Under the pieces are notes generated by a model. The model ran no database searches, was not told the origin of the DNA, and worked only from the letters and a program-made list of their open reading frames with translations. From Anaeromicrobium sediminis (GTDB taxonomy: Bacteria > Bacillota > Clostridia > Peptostreptococcales > Thermotaleaceae), in the NCBI RefSeq assembly GCF_002270055.1, contig NZ_NIBG01000012.1, forward strand, positions 55,840 through 119,839: a DNA stretch of 64,000 bases, written 5' to 3'. Position 1 is the stretch's first letter, and every line of letters starts with the position of its first letter. This document shows positions 1 through 9,040 of the stretch, piece by piece. Position numbers and translations under genes: made by a program.

Positions 1-1496
1 TGCTAAATGAAATAGAAAATATACATATAATAGAATTTGAAAATCAAGAAATGGCTCTAAAAAGCCTTATCACAAAGGAAGTAGATGTATATATAGGAAA
101 TAGATTGACGGGTCTTTATAATATACAAAGGAGTAATTATAGGGAATATATAAAAATGGTGGGAGAAGAAATAAATCCTAAGAATTATTGTATAGCTGTT
201 AAAAAAGGAAATGAGGAAATAATAAGCATATTTAATGAAGGTCTTAGGGAAATCAAGTCAAATGGAACTTATGATAAGATTTATAAAAAATGGTTTGGTG
301 AGAGAATTAATTTATCCTATGAAATTGTAGAAAAAATAATTTATGGATTATTAGCAGGAATAATCTTATCCTTAATATTAATATTTAATTTTTATAGGTG
401 GAATTACGTATTAAAAAATGAAGTAAACTTGAGAACTCAAGAATTACAAAAGGAGCTAATATTTAAAGAGCAGATCTTAGATAGTATATTTAGTGGACTT
501 ATAACTATAGATAAAGATGAAAATATAACCCTTATAAACAAAAGGGCCCTATGCTTACTCAAAATATCTAAAAATCATTTAATAGGTAAAAATATCAATG
601 ATACCATAGTAAAAGACCATTTTCCCATAGATAAAATGAGACAAGTCTTAGGTGGGGGGAAGGAAATTGTTAACTTAGAAAAAAATATATGCATGGAAGA
701 AAAGGAGATAATGGTTCAATATAATATATATCCAATAAATTATATTAAAGAAAAGACCATAGGAGTTACCTTGACCTTTAAGGATATAACTAAGGAAAGT
801 ATATTGAGAAAGGAAATTATGATAAAGGACAAGTTAGAGGCATTAGGAAGGATGGTAGCATCTATAGCCCATGAGATAAGAAACCCTCTAACGGCAATAA
901 AGGCATATGTGGATATGATTCCATACAAATACGAAAATGAAGAGTTTAGAAAAAGAATTACTAAGGATGTACCTTTAGAAATAGAAAGGCTAGATAAGCT
1001 TATAACCAGTTTATTAGATTATTCAAAGCCAAAAGTTACTCAAAAGAAATACTTTTTATTAAATGAAGAAATGGATAATATTATAATCCTCTTTAAAGCT
1101 TTCATAAGAAAGATGAAAATAGACTTAAAAATTAATGTGGAAGAAGATATATATATTTATTTTCATAAGGAAGAATTTAGGCAGATTATAATAAATCTAT
1201 TACTAAATAGTTTAGAAGCTTTAAAAGATGTGGAGGAACCAATCATTCACATTAGGGCATATAAGGAAGAGGAAAAGGCAAATATAACCCTTTATGATAA
1301 TGGGTGTGGCATAGAGAAAAAGGATCTAGAACGTATATTTGAACCCTTTTTTACTACAAGGGAAAAGGGAAGTGGTCTAGGGTTATTTACAAGTTATAGG
1401 CTTATAAAGGAAAATGAAGGTACATTATATGTGGAAAGTGAAAAGAAGGTTGGAACTAAAGTTAAAATACAAATACCTATAAAAGAGGAGTTGTAA
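1..1496 (+). CDS. Sensor histidine kinase with SBP_bac_3-type sensor domain (5' end outside window)
   Basis: The reading frame is open to the left edge (first full codon at base 3), so the N-terminus is missing. What remains is the end of a periplasmic solute-binding (SBP_bac_3-like) domain, ending in a typical YDKIYKKWFGE stretch. A membrane segment follows near bases 345-400, then a PAS domain (bases ~470-800). The HisKA motif AHEIRNP has its phospho-acceptor His codon at 870-872. The HATPase_c N and G boxes are present (NGCGIEKKD, GSGLGLF). The gene ends 1 base before the NtrC-type regulator at 1498, so the two form a two-component pair in one operon. An amino-acid-type binding fold as the sensor suggests that it detects a small extracellular solute, possibly the substrate of the TRAP system just downstream. 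The ligand cannot be read from the sequence. Confidence 0.9.
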   Translation, partial: LNEIENIHIIEFENQEMALKSLITKEVDVYIGNRLTGLYNIQRSNYREYIKMVGEEINPKNYCIAVKKGNEEIISIFNEGLREIKSNGTYDKIYKKWFGERINLSYEIVEKIIYGLLAGIILSLILIFNFYRWNYVLKNEVNLRTQELQKELIFKEQILDSIFSGLITIDKDENITLINKRALCLLKISKNHLIGKNINDTIVKDHFPIDKMRQVLGGGKEIVNLEKNICMEEKEIMVQYNIYPINYIKEKTIGVTLTFKDITKESILRKEIMIKDKLEALGRMVASIAHEIRNPLTAIKAYVDMIPYKYENEEFRKRITKDVPLEIERLDKLITSLLDYSKPKVTQKKYFLLNEEMDNIIILFKAFIRKMKIDLKINVEEDIYIYFHKEEFRQIIINLLLNSLEALKDVEEPIIHIRAYKEEEKANITLYDNGCGIEKKDLERIFEPFFTTREKGSGLGLFTSYRLIKENEGTLYVESEKKVGTKVKIQIPIKEEL

Positions 1497-1497
1497 T

Positions 1498-2832
1498 ATG
1501 AAAAATCTATTGATTATAGATGATGAAAAGACTATTTGCTATTCACTAAAATTTGTATTTGAAGATGAATTTAATGTATATACGGCAACTAATATGTATG
1601 AAGTAAATGAACATATAGAAAATAAAGAATTTCACATTATACTACTAGATTTAAAGTTTGGTGATATAAGTGGATTAGATTTATTAGATTCACTAAATTT
1701 AAAACAAAAGAGATCTCAAATTATAATGATGACAGCCTATGGGAACATAGAATCATCTGTAAAGGCCATAAAAAAAGGTGCCTATGATTACATAATTAAA
1801 CCATTAGATATTCCTAAATTAAAGAACCTTATAAATAGAAGCTTAGAGATGAATAAGGTAAAAGAGTTTATTAAAGAGGAAAAGTACAATATCTTAGGCA
1901 TATCTAAGAAAATGAAGGAAGTATTTGACGTAATAGATAAAATAAAAGATCTAGATATAGGCATACTGATAGAAGGATCTAGTGGGACGGGAAAGGAACT
2001 TGTGGCTAAAGCTATTCATGAGTATGGAAGGCGAAAAAGCAAGAAAATGGAAATAGTCAATTGTGGAGCTATACCAGAAAACCTCATAGAAAGTGAACTA
2101 TTTGGACACAAAAAAGGAGCCTTTACAGGAGCTAATAGGGATAAAACAGGAAGATTTCAATTAGCCAATGGAAGTACTTTGTTTTTAGATGAAATAGGGG
2201 ATATGGATTTAAACTTACAGGTGAAACTACTAAGGGCCATACAACAGAAGGAAGTATATTCTTTAGGTGGGGAAGAGTGTGAGAAAATTGATGTTAGGAT
2301 CATTTCTGCCACTAACAAAGATTTGAAAAGAGAAGTTGAAAAGGGACAATTTAGGGAAGATTTATATTTTAGATTAAATGTTGTAAATATAAAGCTTCCT
2401 GATTTAAAGGATAGAAAAGAGGATATTCCCATATTAGTAAACAATTTTGTGAAAGAAGCATCTATAAGTATGAATAAGGAAATAGAGGGAATAGATGAAG
2501 AGTCCTATGAAATACTTATGAATTACCAATATCCAGGGAATATACGTGAACTTAAAAATATTATTAGAAGAGCAGTAGCTTTAACGGATAACCATGTGAT
2601 TAAAAGGGAAGATCTACCTAGCGAATTGTGTATTAAAGACAAAAGGAGTATGAATAAGGGAATAGTACCTATTAAAATAGGAACTAATTTAAGTGATGTG
2701 GAGAAGAAAATTATACTGGAGACTCTCAAAATTACAGGAGAAAATAGACGAAAGGCTGCTGAAATATTAGGTATAAGTGAGCGAACCATAAGATATAAGT
2801 TAAAGGAATATAAAAATATAAGTGGCCAATAA
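1498..2832 (+). CDS. Sigma-54-dependent NtrC-family response regulator
   Basis: The protein has 444 residues in the standard NtrC order. The receiver domain (1-120) has its phospho-acceptor at Asp51 and the conserved Lys101. The AAA+ domain (about 135-370) has Walker A GSSGTGKE at 160-167, the sigma-54-contacting loop GAFTGA at 207-212 and Walker B LFLDEI at 228-233. A Fis-type helix-turn-helix lies at the C-terminus (about 400-440). It should therefore open promoters held by RpoN when phosphorylated by the kinase encoded directly upstream. A hairpin terminator follows at 2871, and a good -24/-12 promoter follows at 2944 in front of the TAXI gene. The likely target is thus the adjacent transporter operon. 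Which upstream activator site it binds is not obvious. Confidence 0.95.
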   Translation: MKNLLIIDDEKTICYSLKFVFEDEFNVYTATNMYEVNEHIENKEFHIILLDLKFGDISGLDLLDSLNLKQKRSQIIMMTAYGNIESSVKAIKKGAYDYIIKPLDIPKLKNLINRSLEMNKVKEFIKEEKYNILGISKKMKEVFDVIDKIKDLDIGILIEGSSGTGKELVAKAIHEYGRRKSKKMEIVNCGAIPENLIESELFGHKKGAFTGANRDKTGRFQLANGSTLFLDEIGDMDLNLQVKLLRAIQQKEVYSLGGEECEKIDVRIISATNKDLKREVEKGQFREDLYFRLNVVNIKLPDLKDRKEDIPILVNNFVKEASISMNKEIEGIDEESYEILMNYQYPGNIRELKNIIRRAVALTDNHVIKREDLPSELCIKDKRSMNKGIVPIKIGTNLSDVEKKIILETLKITGENRRKAAEILGISERTIRYKLKEYKNISGQ

Positions 2833-2870
2833 GTTATTCACCTATGGATTAATTAACGGAAATAATTTCC

Positions 2871-2898
2871 AAGCCTGCAAATTTTGCAGGCTTTTTTA
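2871..2898 (+). terminator. Rho-independent terminator after the two-component operon
   Basis: A stem AGCCTGCAAA / TTTTGCAGGCT is followed by a run of six T. It separates the kinase/regulator transcript from the sigma-54 promoter of the transporter genes. Confidence 0.85.
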
Positions 2899-2943
2899 TT
2901 TTGTGGATAAGTTGAAGGAAGCCTAAATACAGACTTTTTCACA

Positions 2944-2960
2944 TTGGTATATTCCTTGCA
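2944..2960 (+). promoter_or_regulatory. Sigma-54 (-24/-12) promoter of the TAXI transporter operon
   Basis: The sequence TTGGTATATTCCTTGCA carries GG at 2946-2947 and GC at 2958-2959, separated by exactly 10 bases, as in the RpoN consensus TGGCAC-N5-TTGCA. The predicted start is near 2971, giving a leader of only about 17 bases that begins just before the AAGGAGG at 2973. The gene immediately upstream encodes a GAFTGA-type activator. No clear palindromic enhancer was found between the terminator and this promoter. Confidence 0.75.
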
Positions 2961-2987
2961 AAGATAAAGAGTAAGGAGGGATTTAAT

Positions 2988-4007
2988 ATGAAAAAGAAGG
3001 TTATAAGCATATTTATGATTATCTTATTAGTATTATCATTAGGAGCGTGTGGACAAGAATCTACAGAGAGTGGAAGCAGTAGTAATGAAAAACAATTTGT
3101 TACTGTAGTTACAGGTTCTACAGGAGGAACTTATTATCCAGTTGGAACTATATTCTCAACATTATGGAATGAAAAATTAGGAGATAAGGGTGTAGTTGCT
3201 TCTGTTCAATCATCAGGTGGTTCTGTAGAGAACTTAAATATGTTAAAGGATCAGGAAGCGGAACTTGGAATTGCCATGGCAAATTTAACTTTATTTGCTT
3301 ATAAGGGAGAAGGTAAATTTAAGGATAATAAATTTGAGAATGTAAGGTTTGTAACAGCCCTATGGCCAGATGTTACTCAAATGGTAGTGGCTGAGGATTC
3401 TAATATTAATTCATTATCTGATTTAAAAGGAAAGAGATTTAATGTGGGAGGAGCAGGTTCTGGTACTGAGTATAGTACTAATTTAATATTAGAAAATGTG
3501 GCTGATATGACGTTTAATGATATTGAGCCTGAACACTTAGGATATTTTGAAGCCTCTAGTGCAATGCAAAATGGACAATTAGCCGGAATGAATGCAGAGG
3601 GAGGATTACCAACATCTGCTGTATCGGAAATATTTGCAAGTAAAACTAAGGTTAAAATGTTAGAGTTTAGTGATGCGGATTATAATAAGCTACATGATGT
3701 GGCACCTTATTATGGACAATTTACAGTACCAGCAGGTTTGTATTCTAACTTAGATAAGGATATAAAAACTGTAGGAATTAAATCTACTTTAATAGCTAGT
3801 GCAGATTTAGATGAAGATTTAGTTTATGAATTAGTTAAAAATATTTATGAAAATTATGATGAAATATCATCATCCCATAAAGCTTTAGAATTTGTAAAGC
3901 TAGAAGAAGCTATAAAGGGTCTTCCACCAGTGCCTCTACATAAGGGAGCAGTAAAGTATTTCAAAGAAAAGGGAATTGAGATTCCAAAGGAATTATTAGA
4001 AGAGTAA
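2988..4007 (+). CDS. TAXI-family TRAP transporter solute-binding lipoprotein
   Basis: The protein has 339 residues. A lipoprotein signal peptide ends in the lipobox SLGAC with Cys21, followed by a Ser/Gly-rich linker. The mature part begins VTVVTGSTGGTYYPVG, the signature opening of the TAXI (TRAP-associated extracytoplasmic immunogenic) binding proteins, and contains the family stretch GKRFNVGGAGSGTE. It would capture a substrate outside the membrane and deliver it to the fused permease encoded 105 bases downstream. TAXI substrates are poorly known (some bind glutamate or related acids), so no ligand is assigned. The start is fixed by AAGGAGGG seven bases upstream. Expression is probably controlled by the sigma-54 promoter at 2944. 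Confidence 0.93.
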   Translation: MKKKVISIFMIILLVLSLGACGQESTESGSSSNEKQFVTVVTGSTGGTYYPVGTIFSTLWNEKLGDKGVVASVQSSGGSVENLNMLKDQEAELGIAMANLTLFAYKGEGKFKDNKFENVRFVTALWPDVTQMVVAEDSNINSLSDLKGKRFNVGGAGSGTEYSTNLILENVADMTFNDIEPEHLGYFEASSAMQNGQLAGMNAEGGLPTSAVSEIFASKTKVKMLEFSDADYNKLHDVAPYYGQFTVPAGLYSNLDKDIKTVGIKSTLIASADLDEDLVYELVKNIYENYDEISSSHKALEFVKLEEAIKGLPPVPLHKGAVKYFKEKGIEIPKELLEE

Positions 4008-4080
4008 ATATATAGGGTTAAGAGATAGAGTTAAGGGTTTAGGTAAAATCTCTTAACTCTAAACTTTTAACTCATATATA
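4008..4080. repeat. Imperfect inverted repeat built from GGTTAAGAG / GAGTTAAG words
   Basis: The left arm 4008-4036 pairs imperfectly with the right arm 4051-4080 around a ~14-base loop. Each arm contains near-repeats of GGTTAAGAG, GAGTTAAGGG and GTTTAG. It sits between the TAXI binding protein and its permease, where it could be a processed or stabilising hairpin. A related element lies at 39156-39213. Confidence 0.6.
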
Positions 4081-4112
4081 CATATAACGATAACATATAA
4101 GGGGGGAATGGA

Positions 4113-5999
4113 ATGAAAGAAAATAATAGTCATAGTAACAGAAGGTTAGCTGGTAAAGTAGCTTTATTTGTTACCATATATGCAGTATTTACCTCTTTAT
4201 TTCATGTATGGATGAATAGCGCAAGTTTGATGATTGCTATAAAGAGAAATGCCCTTCATTTGGGGTTGATGTTAGGACTTACTTTTTTAATGTATCCTGC
4301 AACTAAAAAGAATTCTAACAAAAAACCTTCCATACTAGATTGGATACTATTTGCGTTAGGTATAAGTATAGGATTGTATATTTATGTTACCTATGACAGT
4401 CTTATAGAGAGATCCTTAATACCAAATAATACAGATTATGTATTTGCAATTATGGCCATATTATTAACCTTAGAAGCAGGGAGAAGATGTGTTGGAAATA
4501 TTCTTCCTTGCCTTTCTATATTTTTTATTTTATATGCTAAATATGGATACCTATTTCCAGGCATGTTAGCCCATAAGGGCTTTTCATGGAAGAGAATATT
4601 GACAAGAATGTATTTAACTGATGGAGGTATATTTGGAGTAACCTTAATGGTATCAGCTTCCTATGTGTTTATGTTCATATTATTTGGATCCTTTTTAAAT
4701 AAAACAGGAACAGCTAAGTTTTTTAATGATTTTGCCCTAGCCTTTGCAGGAAGACTTAGAGGAGGTCCTGCTCAGGTGGCAGTTATGGCCAGTGGTCTTA
4801 TGGGAACCATAAGTGGAAGTTCTCAAGCCAATGTGGCAACTACAGGAAGCTTTACTATACCTCTTATGAAGGAAGTGGGCTATGAACCTAGATTTGCAGG
4901 AGCAGTGGAAGCGGCTGCATCTACAGGAGGAATTCTCATGCCACCTATTATGGGGGCTGCATCTTTTATGATGGCATCTTTCTTAGGAATTCCATATGTT
5001 AAGGTTATGTATGCAGGTATAATTCCAGCCTTATTTTATTATTTTGCCATATTTACTATGGTGGACTTTGAAGCCAAAAAAATTGGTTTAAAGGGAATGG
5101 ATAAGGACAAATTACCAGTATTTAAAGAGGTTATGCTTACCCAAGGTCATTTAGTATTGCCTATAATAATAATACTAATATTACTTATAAAGGGACTAAC
5201 ACCCCTATATGCAGCTTTTTATGGATTAATAGCTACAATAGTTACAAGTTCCTTTAGAAAAAATACTAGAATGGATTTTAAGAAGTTTATAGGGGCTCTA
5301 GAAGAAGGTGCTAAAAGTGCCGTATCTGTGGCTATAGCCTGTGCAGTAGTAGGTTTTATAGTGGGAGTTGTGTCCATGACAGGCCTTGGTCAAGTGGTGG
5401 CCCACAATATTATTAAGTTATCCTTTGGTCAACTTTGGCTTGCTTTAATTCTGGTTATGATAGCATCCATATTCTTAGGAATGGGTCTACCTGCTACAGC
5501 ATGTTACATTATAACTGCATCTATAGCGGCCCCAGCCCTAATAAAGATGGGAGTAAGACCAATAGCAGCTCATTTCTTTGCCTTTTACTATGGAACTCTG
5601 TCAGCAGTAGTACCGCCTGTGGCGCTTACCTCTTATACGGCGGCGGGTATAGCAGATGCTAATCCCACAAAGGTTGCTGTAACGGGATTTAAATTAGCCC
5701 TTGCTGGAATAATGATACCTTTTATGTTTGTTTATTCTCCTATAATACTAATGGAGAACGTAACTATTGGTTCCTTAATAATGACTATAATAACAGGTCT
5801 TATAGGTATTGTGGCATTAGCTTCATCGGCAGAAAATTATTTCCAAGGTAAAATGACCATATTGGAAAGAATAAGTACATTTATAGGAGCTGTATTATTA
5901 GTAAAACCAGGAGTAATGTCTGATTTGTTAGGACTTGGAATTTTAGCTATAATATTTGTACTTCATAGGATGAGAATTAGAAAAAAGGTAATAGTATAG
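4113..5999 (+). CDS. TRAP transporter fused permease (DctQ-DctM, TAXI type)
   Basis: This is a 628-residue, strongly hydrophobic protein with about 15-18 membrane segments. The small (DctQ-like) and large (DctM-like) TRAP membrane subunits are joined in one chain, as is usual for TAXI systems. The DctM part contains the conserved stretch GTISGSSQANVATTGSFTIP (residues ~229-248) and a later GMGLPATACYII. It should work with the lipoprotein encoded upstream as a secondary transporter driven by an ion gradient, usually Na+. The start has a GGGGGG ribosome-binding site at 4101. A perfect 38-bp palindrome follows the stop and probably ends the transcript. Confidence 0.95.
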   Translation: MKENNSHSNRRLAGKVALFVTIYAVFTSLFHVWMNSASLMIAIKRNALHLGLMLGLTFLMYPATKKNSNKKPSILDWILFALGISIGLYIYVTYDSLIERSLIPNNTDYVFAIMAILLTLEAGRRCVGNILPCLSIFFILYAKYGYLFPGMLAHKGFSWKRILTRMYLTDGGIFGVTLMVSASYVFMFILFGSFLNKTGTAKFFNDFALAFAGRLRGGPAQVAVMASGLMGTISGSSQANVATTGSFTIPLMKEVGYEPRFAGAVEAAASTGGILMPPIMGAASFMMASFLGIPYVKVMYAGIIPALFYYFAIFTMVDFEAKKIGLKGMDKDKLPVFKEVMLTQGHLVLPIIIILILLIKGLTPLYAAFYGLIATIVTSSFRKNTRMDFKKFIGALEEGAKSAVSVAIACAVVGFIVGVVSMTGLGQVVAHNIIKLSFGQLWLALILVMIASIFLGMGLPATACYIITASIAAPALIKMGVRPIAAHFFAFYYGTLSAVVPPVALTSYTAAGIADANPTKVAVTGFKLALAGIMIPFMFVYSPIILMENVTIGSLIMTIITGLIGIVALASSAENYFQGKMTILERISTFIGAVLLVKPGVMSDLLGLGILAIIFVLHRMRIRKKVIV

Positions 6000-6013
6000 A
6001 ACTAGATGAGATT

Positions 6014-6062
6014 AGGTGTATTATAAATGATTAATCATTTATAATACACCTATTATATTTTA
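6014..6062 (+). terminator. Perfect 38-bp palindrome, probable terminator of the TRAP operon
   Basis: Bases 6014-6051 read identically on both strands (arm AGGTGTATTATAAATGATT, 19 bases) and are followed by an AT-rich tract with several T. The stem is AT-rich but long and without mismatch. It lies 14 bases after the permease stop codon. Confidence 0.7.
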
Positions 6063-6067
6063 TGTAT

Positions 6068-6146
6068 GTTAGCGGATAACAGTTAGCTGTTAGCAGACAA
6101 AAACTTCTAATTAATTGCTGCTAACAGCTGACTGCCCACTGCTAAC
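6068..6146. repeat. Imperfect inverted repeat built from GTTAGC words
   Basis: Two 29-base arms (6068-6096 and 6118-6146) pair at about 23 of 29 positions around a 21-base loop. Within the left arm the word GTTAGC recurs (GTTAGCGG, AGTTAGCTG, TTAGCAG). It has no coding potential and its architecture resembles the repeats at 4008, 39156 and 63796, although the words differ. Confidence 0.65.
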
Positions 6147-6165
6147 GAGTATATATTGAGTTAAG

Positions 6166-6186
6166 AAGGAGGTTGTCTATATGTAG
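6166..6186 (+). other. Strong Shine-Dalgarno followed by a start-stop codon pair (ATG TAG)
   Basis: AAGGAGG at 6166-6172 is followed, at the optimal 8-base spacing, by ATG (6181-6183) and directly by TAG (6184-6186). It could be a minimal start-stop element that traps ribosomes in the leader of the kinase gene, a relic of a lost gene, or chance. Confidence 0.35.
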
Positions 6187-6229
6187 GACTTTAGGCTGTT
6201 ATTTTTATGAAGTTTAATAAAAGACCATC

Positions 6230-6236
6230 TTCGACA
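6230..6236 (-). promoter_or_regulatory. Candidate Spo0A box (TGTCGAA on minus strand)
   Basis: TTCGACA on the plus strand is the complement of TGTCGAA, an exact match to the 0A-box core TGNCGAA. It lies 89 bases before the orphan kinase gene. CpG-containing 7-mers are uncommon in DNA this AT-rich, but a single short match is weak evidence. Confidence 0.35.
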
Positions 6237-6324
6237 AAACAAGACTTTATATGATGAAGGGGATAAAATGTTTTTGTAGAAGTATCTTAGATAGGGAAAT
6301 ATTTACAAAATCAGGGGGATTAAC

Positions 6325-9027
6325 ATGACAAAACGTCGAGGAAGGACTATAATGCTTTGTATATGTATTTTTTTCGCATATATGACTTTATTTAATACAG
6401 CTTATGGGCAAGAAAAAAAGCATGTGCTTTTAATTAATGCTTATAATAGTGATGATCTGTGGAGGAAAGAAATAGTTCATGGATTAAGGGAAACTCTAGA
6501 TAATAGCCTAATTACTAGGGAGTACTTAGGAATAGATGATTTTCATAATAAATTGTATGTGGAGAAATTATATGAGCTTTATAAGGAAAAATATAAAAAG
6601 GGTGGAATTGATGTAGTAGTCACAGGAGATATGGATTCTTTTTATTTTATAAAAGAATATGGAAGAGCCATATTTAAGGATATACCAATTGTAGTAAATA
6701 CTCATATTTCTAATAGGGATCAAGTAGAAAATATGATTGAAAAAGATGAAAAATTCTATGGTGTATATACAAGTGTGGATATGGAGTCAAATATTCAATT
6801 AGCCACCAATATGATGCCAGAGAATATGAACTTAGTATTTGTATTGGGAAAAAACTCTAATGGTGATTATTATAAAAATCAGTTAGGAAGACTGAAAGAG
6901 GAATATTATGAAAGAGGTAAACGATTTATAATTGTAGAAGAAGAATCCCTTGAAGATACCCTTGAAAAAATGAAAAAAATAAAAAAACCTATATATTTTA
7001 TGTTGACTCGTGAATTAAATATGAATGGAAATAGAATAAAGTCAGCAAATATAATTGATGAAATGAATAAAAAATTAAATAAACCCGTATTCACAGCATC
7101 GAAGGAGGCAGTAAAAAGAGGATTAATAGGTGGACATGTGATAAGTGCTAAGGATAAAGGCATATTTGTGGGAAATTTTTTAGAGGATATATTAGATAAT
7201 AATTCAAATGTTCAAAGAAGTATAACTTATGATAAAAAAAGTTATGTGTTTAATTATGGATTACTGAAAAAGTATGATATTTCATTTAACAAAGTGCCTA
7301 GTGGTAGTTCCTATGTAAATATGATACCTACCTATTATAAGGTATCTAAAGGTGTATTTGGCATATGTATAACATGTATCATAATAATACTGGTCATAAT
7401 CATATATTGCCTTTTGATTAGTGTTAAAAAGGGCCATAGGGTAAAAGAGGAGCTTAAGGACAAAATAAAGTTTATGGAAGTATTAATAGAAACCATACCT
7501 AGTCCCGTCTATTATAAAAATCTTAAGGGAACTTATTTAGGTTGTAATAAGGCCTTTGCCGACTTTGCAAATTTAAAGAAAGAAGAAATAATAGGAAAAA
7601 ACATAGAAGATATTTTAGACAATGACTATATTAGAAGTTGCAAAGAAACAGATATACAACTTATAAAAATGGGAAGAATAATATCCTATGAAGGTAAAAT
7701 GAAGAAAAAAGATGGAACTATGGGAGATGCTATTTTTTATAAGGGCACTTTTACTGATAATAATAATCAAGTTGCAGGTATACTAGGTGTAATACTAGAT
7801 ATAACTAATAGAAAGCAAATGGAAATGATTCTTAAGGAAAGTGAAGAGCGATATAGAACACTAGTAGAGTCTATTCCATATGCATTATTAGTTATGAATA
7901 AGGGTATAGTAGAATTTGCCAATGATGCAGCAATAAAAAAAATAAATGCTAAAAATAAACATGATCTAATAGGAAGACATTATTATGAATTTATGGGCAA
8001 AGAAGATGTGCACATAGCTGGAGATAGGCTTAGTTATATAATGGAAACTAATAAAAGACCTCCTATGCGAGAGATACGATTTAAAAAAATAGGTGGAGGC
8101 CATGTGGAAGGCGAAGTAACAGCCCTTCCATATTTTGAAAATGGAATGACCAAGGTTCTAATCATAGCTAATGATATATCCGAGAGAAAGAAAAATGAAA
8201 AATTAACTAAACAAATTAGAGAAGCAGAGGAACAGGATAGAATTAGGACAGAATTTTTTGCTAACCTATCCCATGAATTAAGAACTCCATTAAATGTAAT
8301 ACTAGGAAGCATACAATTAATAGAAAGTGATTTGAAAGGAGATAGTTCTGGTTCATATAAGAATACAAAACGTGTAAAAGTATTAAAACAAAATTGTCAT
8401 AGATTACTTAGGTTAGTAAATAATTTGATAGATATAACTAAAATGGATGCTGGATACTTCGATTTGGCATTTAATAATTATAACATTATAAATATCATCG
8501 AGGATATTACCTTATCTGTAGTTGAGTATGTGGAGCAAAAGGGGTTAAATATAGTGTTTGATACGGATGTGGAAGAAAAAATGGTATCCTGTGATCCAGA
8601 TGCTTTAGAGAGGATAATGCTAAACTTAATATCTAATAGTATTAAATTTAGTCATAGTGGTTCTACCATAAACATTAATATGGAGTATGATGATGATTAC
8701 ATAAAAATAATTGTGGAAGATGATGGAATAGGAATAGAGGACGCAAAGCTAAAGGAAATATTTAAAAGATTTAGGCAGGTGGATAAATCCTTTAGAAGAA
8801 GGCACGAAGGTAGTGGAATTGGATTATCTTTAGTAAAATATTTAGTAGAAATGCACAATGGAACTATAGATGTGGAAAGTGAATATGAAAAGGGAACTAA
8901 ATTTATTATAAAATTGCCTGTTGCAGAAAATCAAATGGCATATGAAATTGAAAATCACATATCAGAAGGAATGATAGAGAATAGAGTAGAAAGAGTAAGC
9001 GTTGAGTTTTCAGATATATACAGTTAA
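6325..9027 (+). CDS. Orphan sensor histidine kinase: ABC_sub_bind-like sensor, two PAS domains
   Basis: The protein has 900 residues. After a signal/membrane segment (about 8-28) there is a large extracytoplasmic domain (about 33-315) resembling the ABC-transporter substrate-binding fold found in some kinases (VLLINAYNSDDLWRKE, a VVTGD stretch, and a closing LED-type segment). A second membrane segment follows (about 344-368), then two PAS domains (about 385-490 and 505-625). HisKA has FANLSHELRTPLN with the phospho-acceptor near His650, and the HATPase_c domain ends in GSGIGLSL. There is no receiver domain and no adjacent response-regulator gene, so its partner is unknown. In Clostridia orphan kinases of this general layout often phosphorylate Spo0A; here that is only inference, helped by a possible 0A box upstream. 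The start follows AGGGGG in the stretch before ATG at 6325. Confidence 0.9.
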   Translation: MTKRRGRTIMLCICIFFAYMTLFNTAYGQEKKHVLLINAYNSDDLWRKEIVHGLRETLDNSLITREYLGIDDFHNKLYVEKLYELYKEKYKKGGIDVVVTGDMDSFYFIKEYGRAIFKDIPIVVNTHISNRDQVENMIEKDEKFYGVYTSVDMESNIQLATNMMPENMNLVFVLGKNSNGDYYKNQLGRLKEEYYERGKRFIIVEEESLEDTLEKMKKIKKPIYFMLTRELNMNGNRIKSANIIDEMNKKLNKPVFTASKEAVKRGLIGGHVISAKDKGIFVGNFLEDILDNNSNVQRSITYDKKSYVFNYGLLKKYDISFNKVPSGSSYVNMIPTYYKVSKGVFGICITCIIIILVIIIYCLLISVKKGHRVKEELKDKIKFMEVLIETIPSPVYYKNLKGTYLGCNKAFADFANLKKEEIIGKNIEDILDNDYIRSCKETDIQLIKMGRIISYEGKMKKKDGTMGDAIFYKGTFTDNNNQVAGILGVILDITNRKQMEMILKESEERYRTLVESIPYALLVMNKGIVEFANDAAIKKINAKNKHDLIGRHYYEFMGKEDVHIAGDRLSYIMETNKRPPMREIRFKKIGGGHVEGEVTALPYFENGMTKVLIIANDISERKKNEKLTKQIREAEEQDRIRTEFFANLSHELRTPLNVILGSIQLIESDLKGDSSGSYKNTKRVKVLKQNCHRLLRLVNNLIDITKMDAGYFDLAFNNYNIINIIEDITLSVVEYVEQKGLNIVFDTDVEEKMVSCDPDALERIMLNLISNSIKFSHSGSTININMEYDDDYIKIIVEDDGIGIEDAKLKEIFKRFRQVDKSFRRRHEGSGIGLSLVKYLVEMHNGTIDVESEYEKGTKFIIKLPVAENQMAYEIENHISEGMIENRVERVSVEFSDIYS

Positions 9028-9040
9028 AAAGTAAGGTTCT

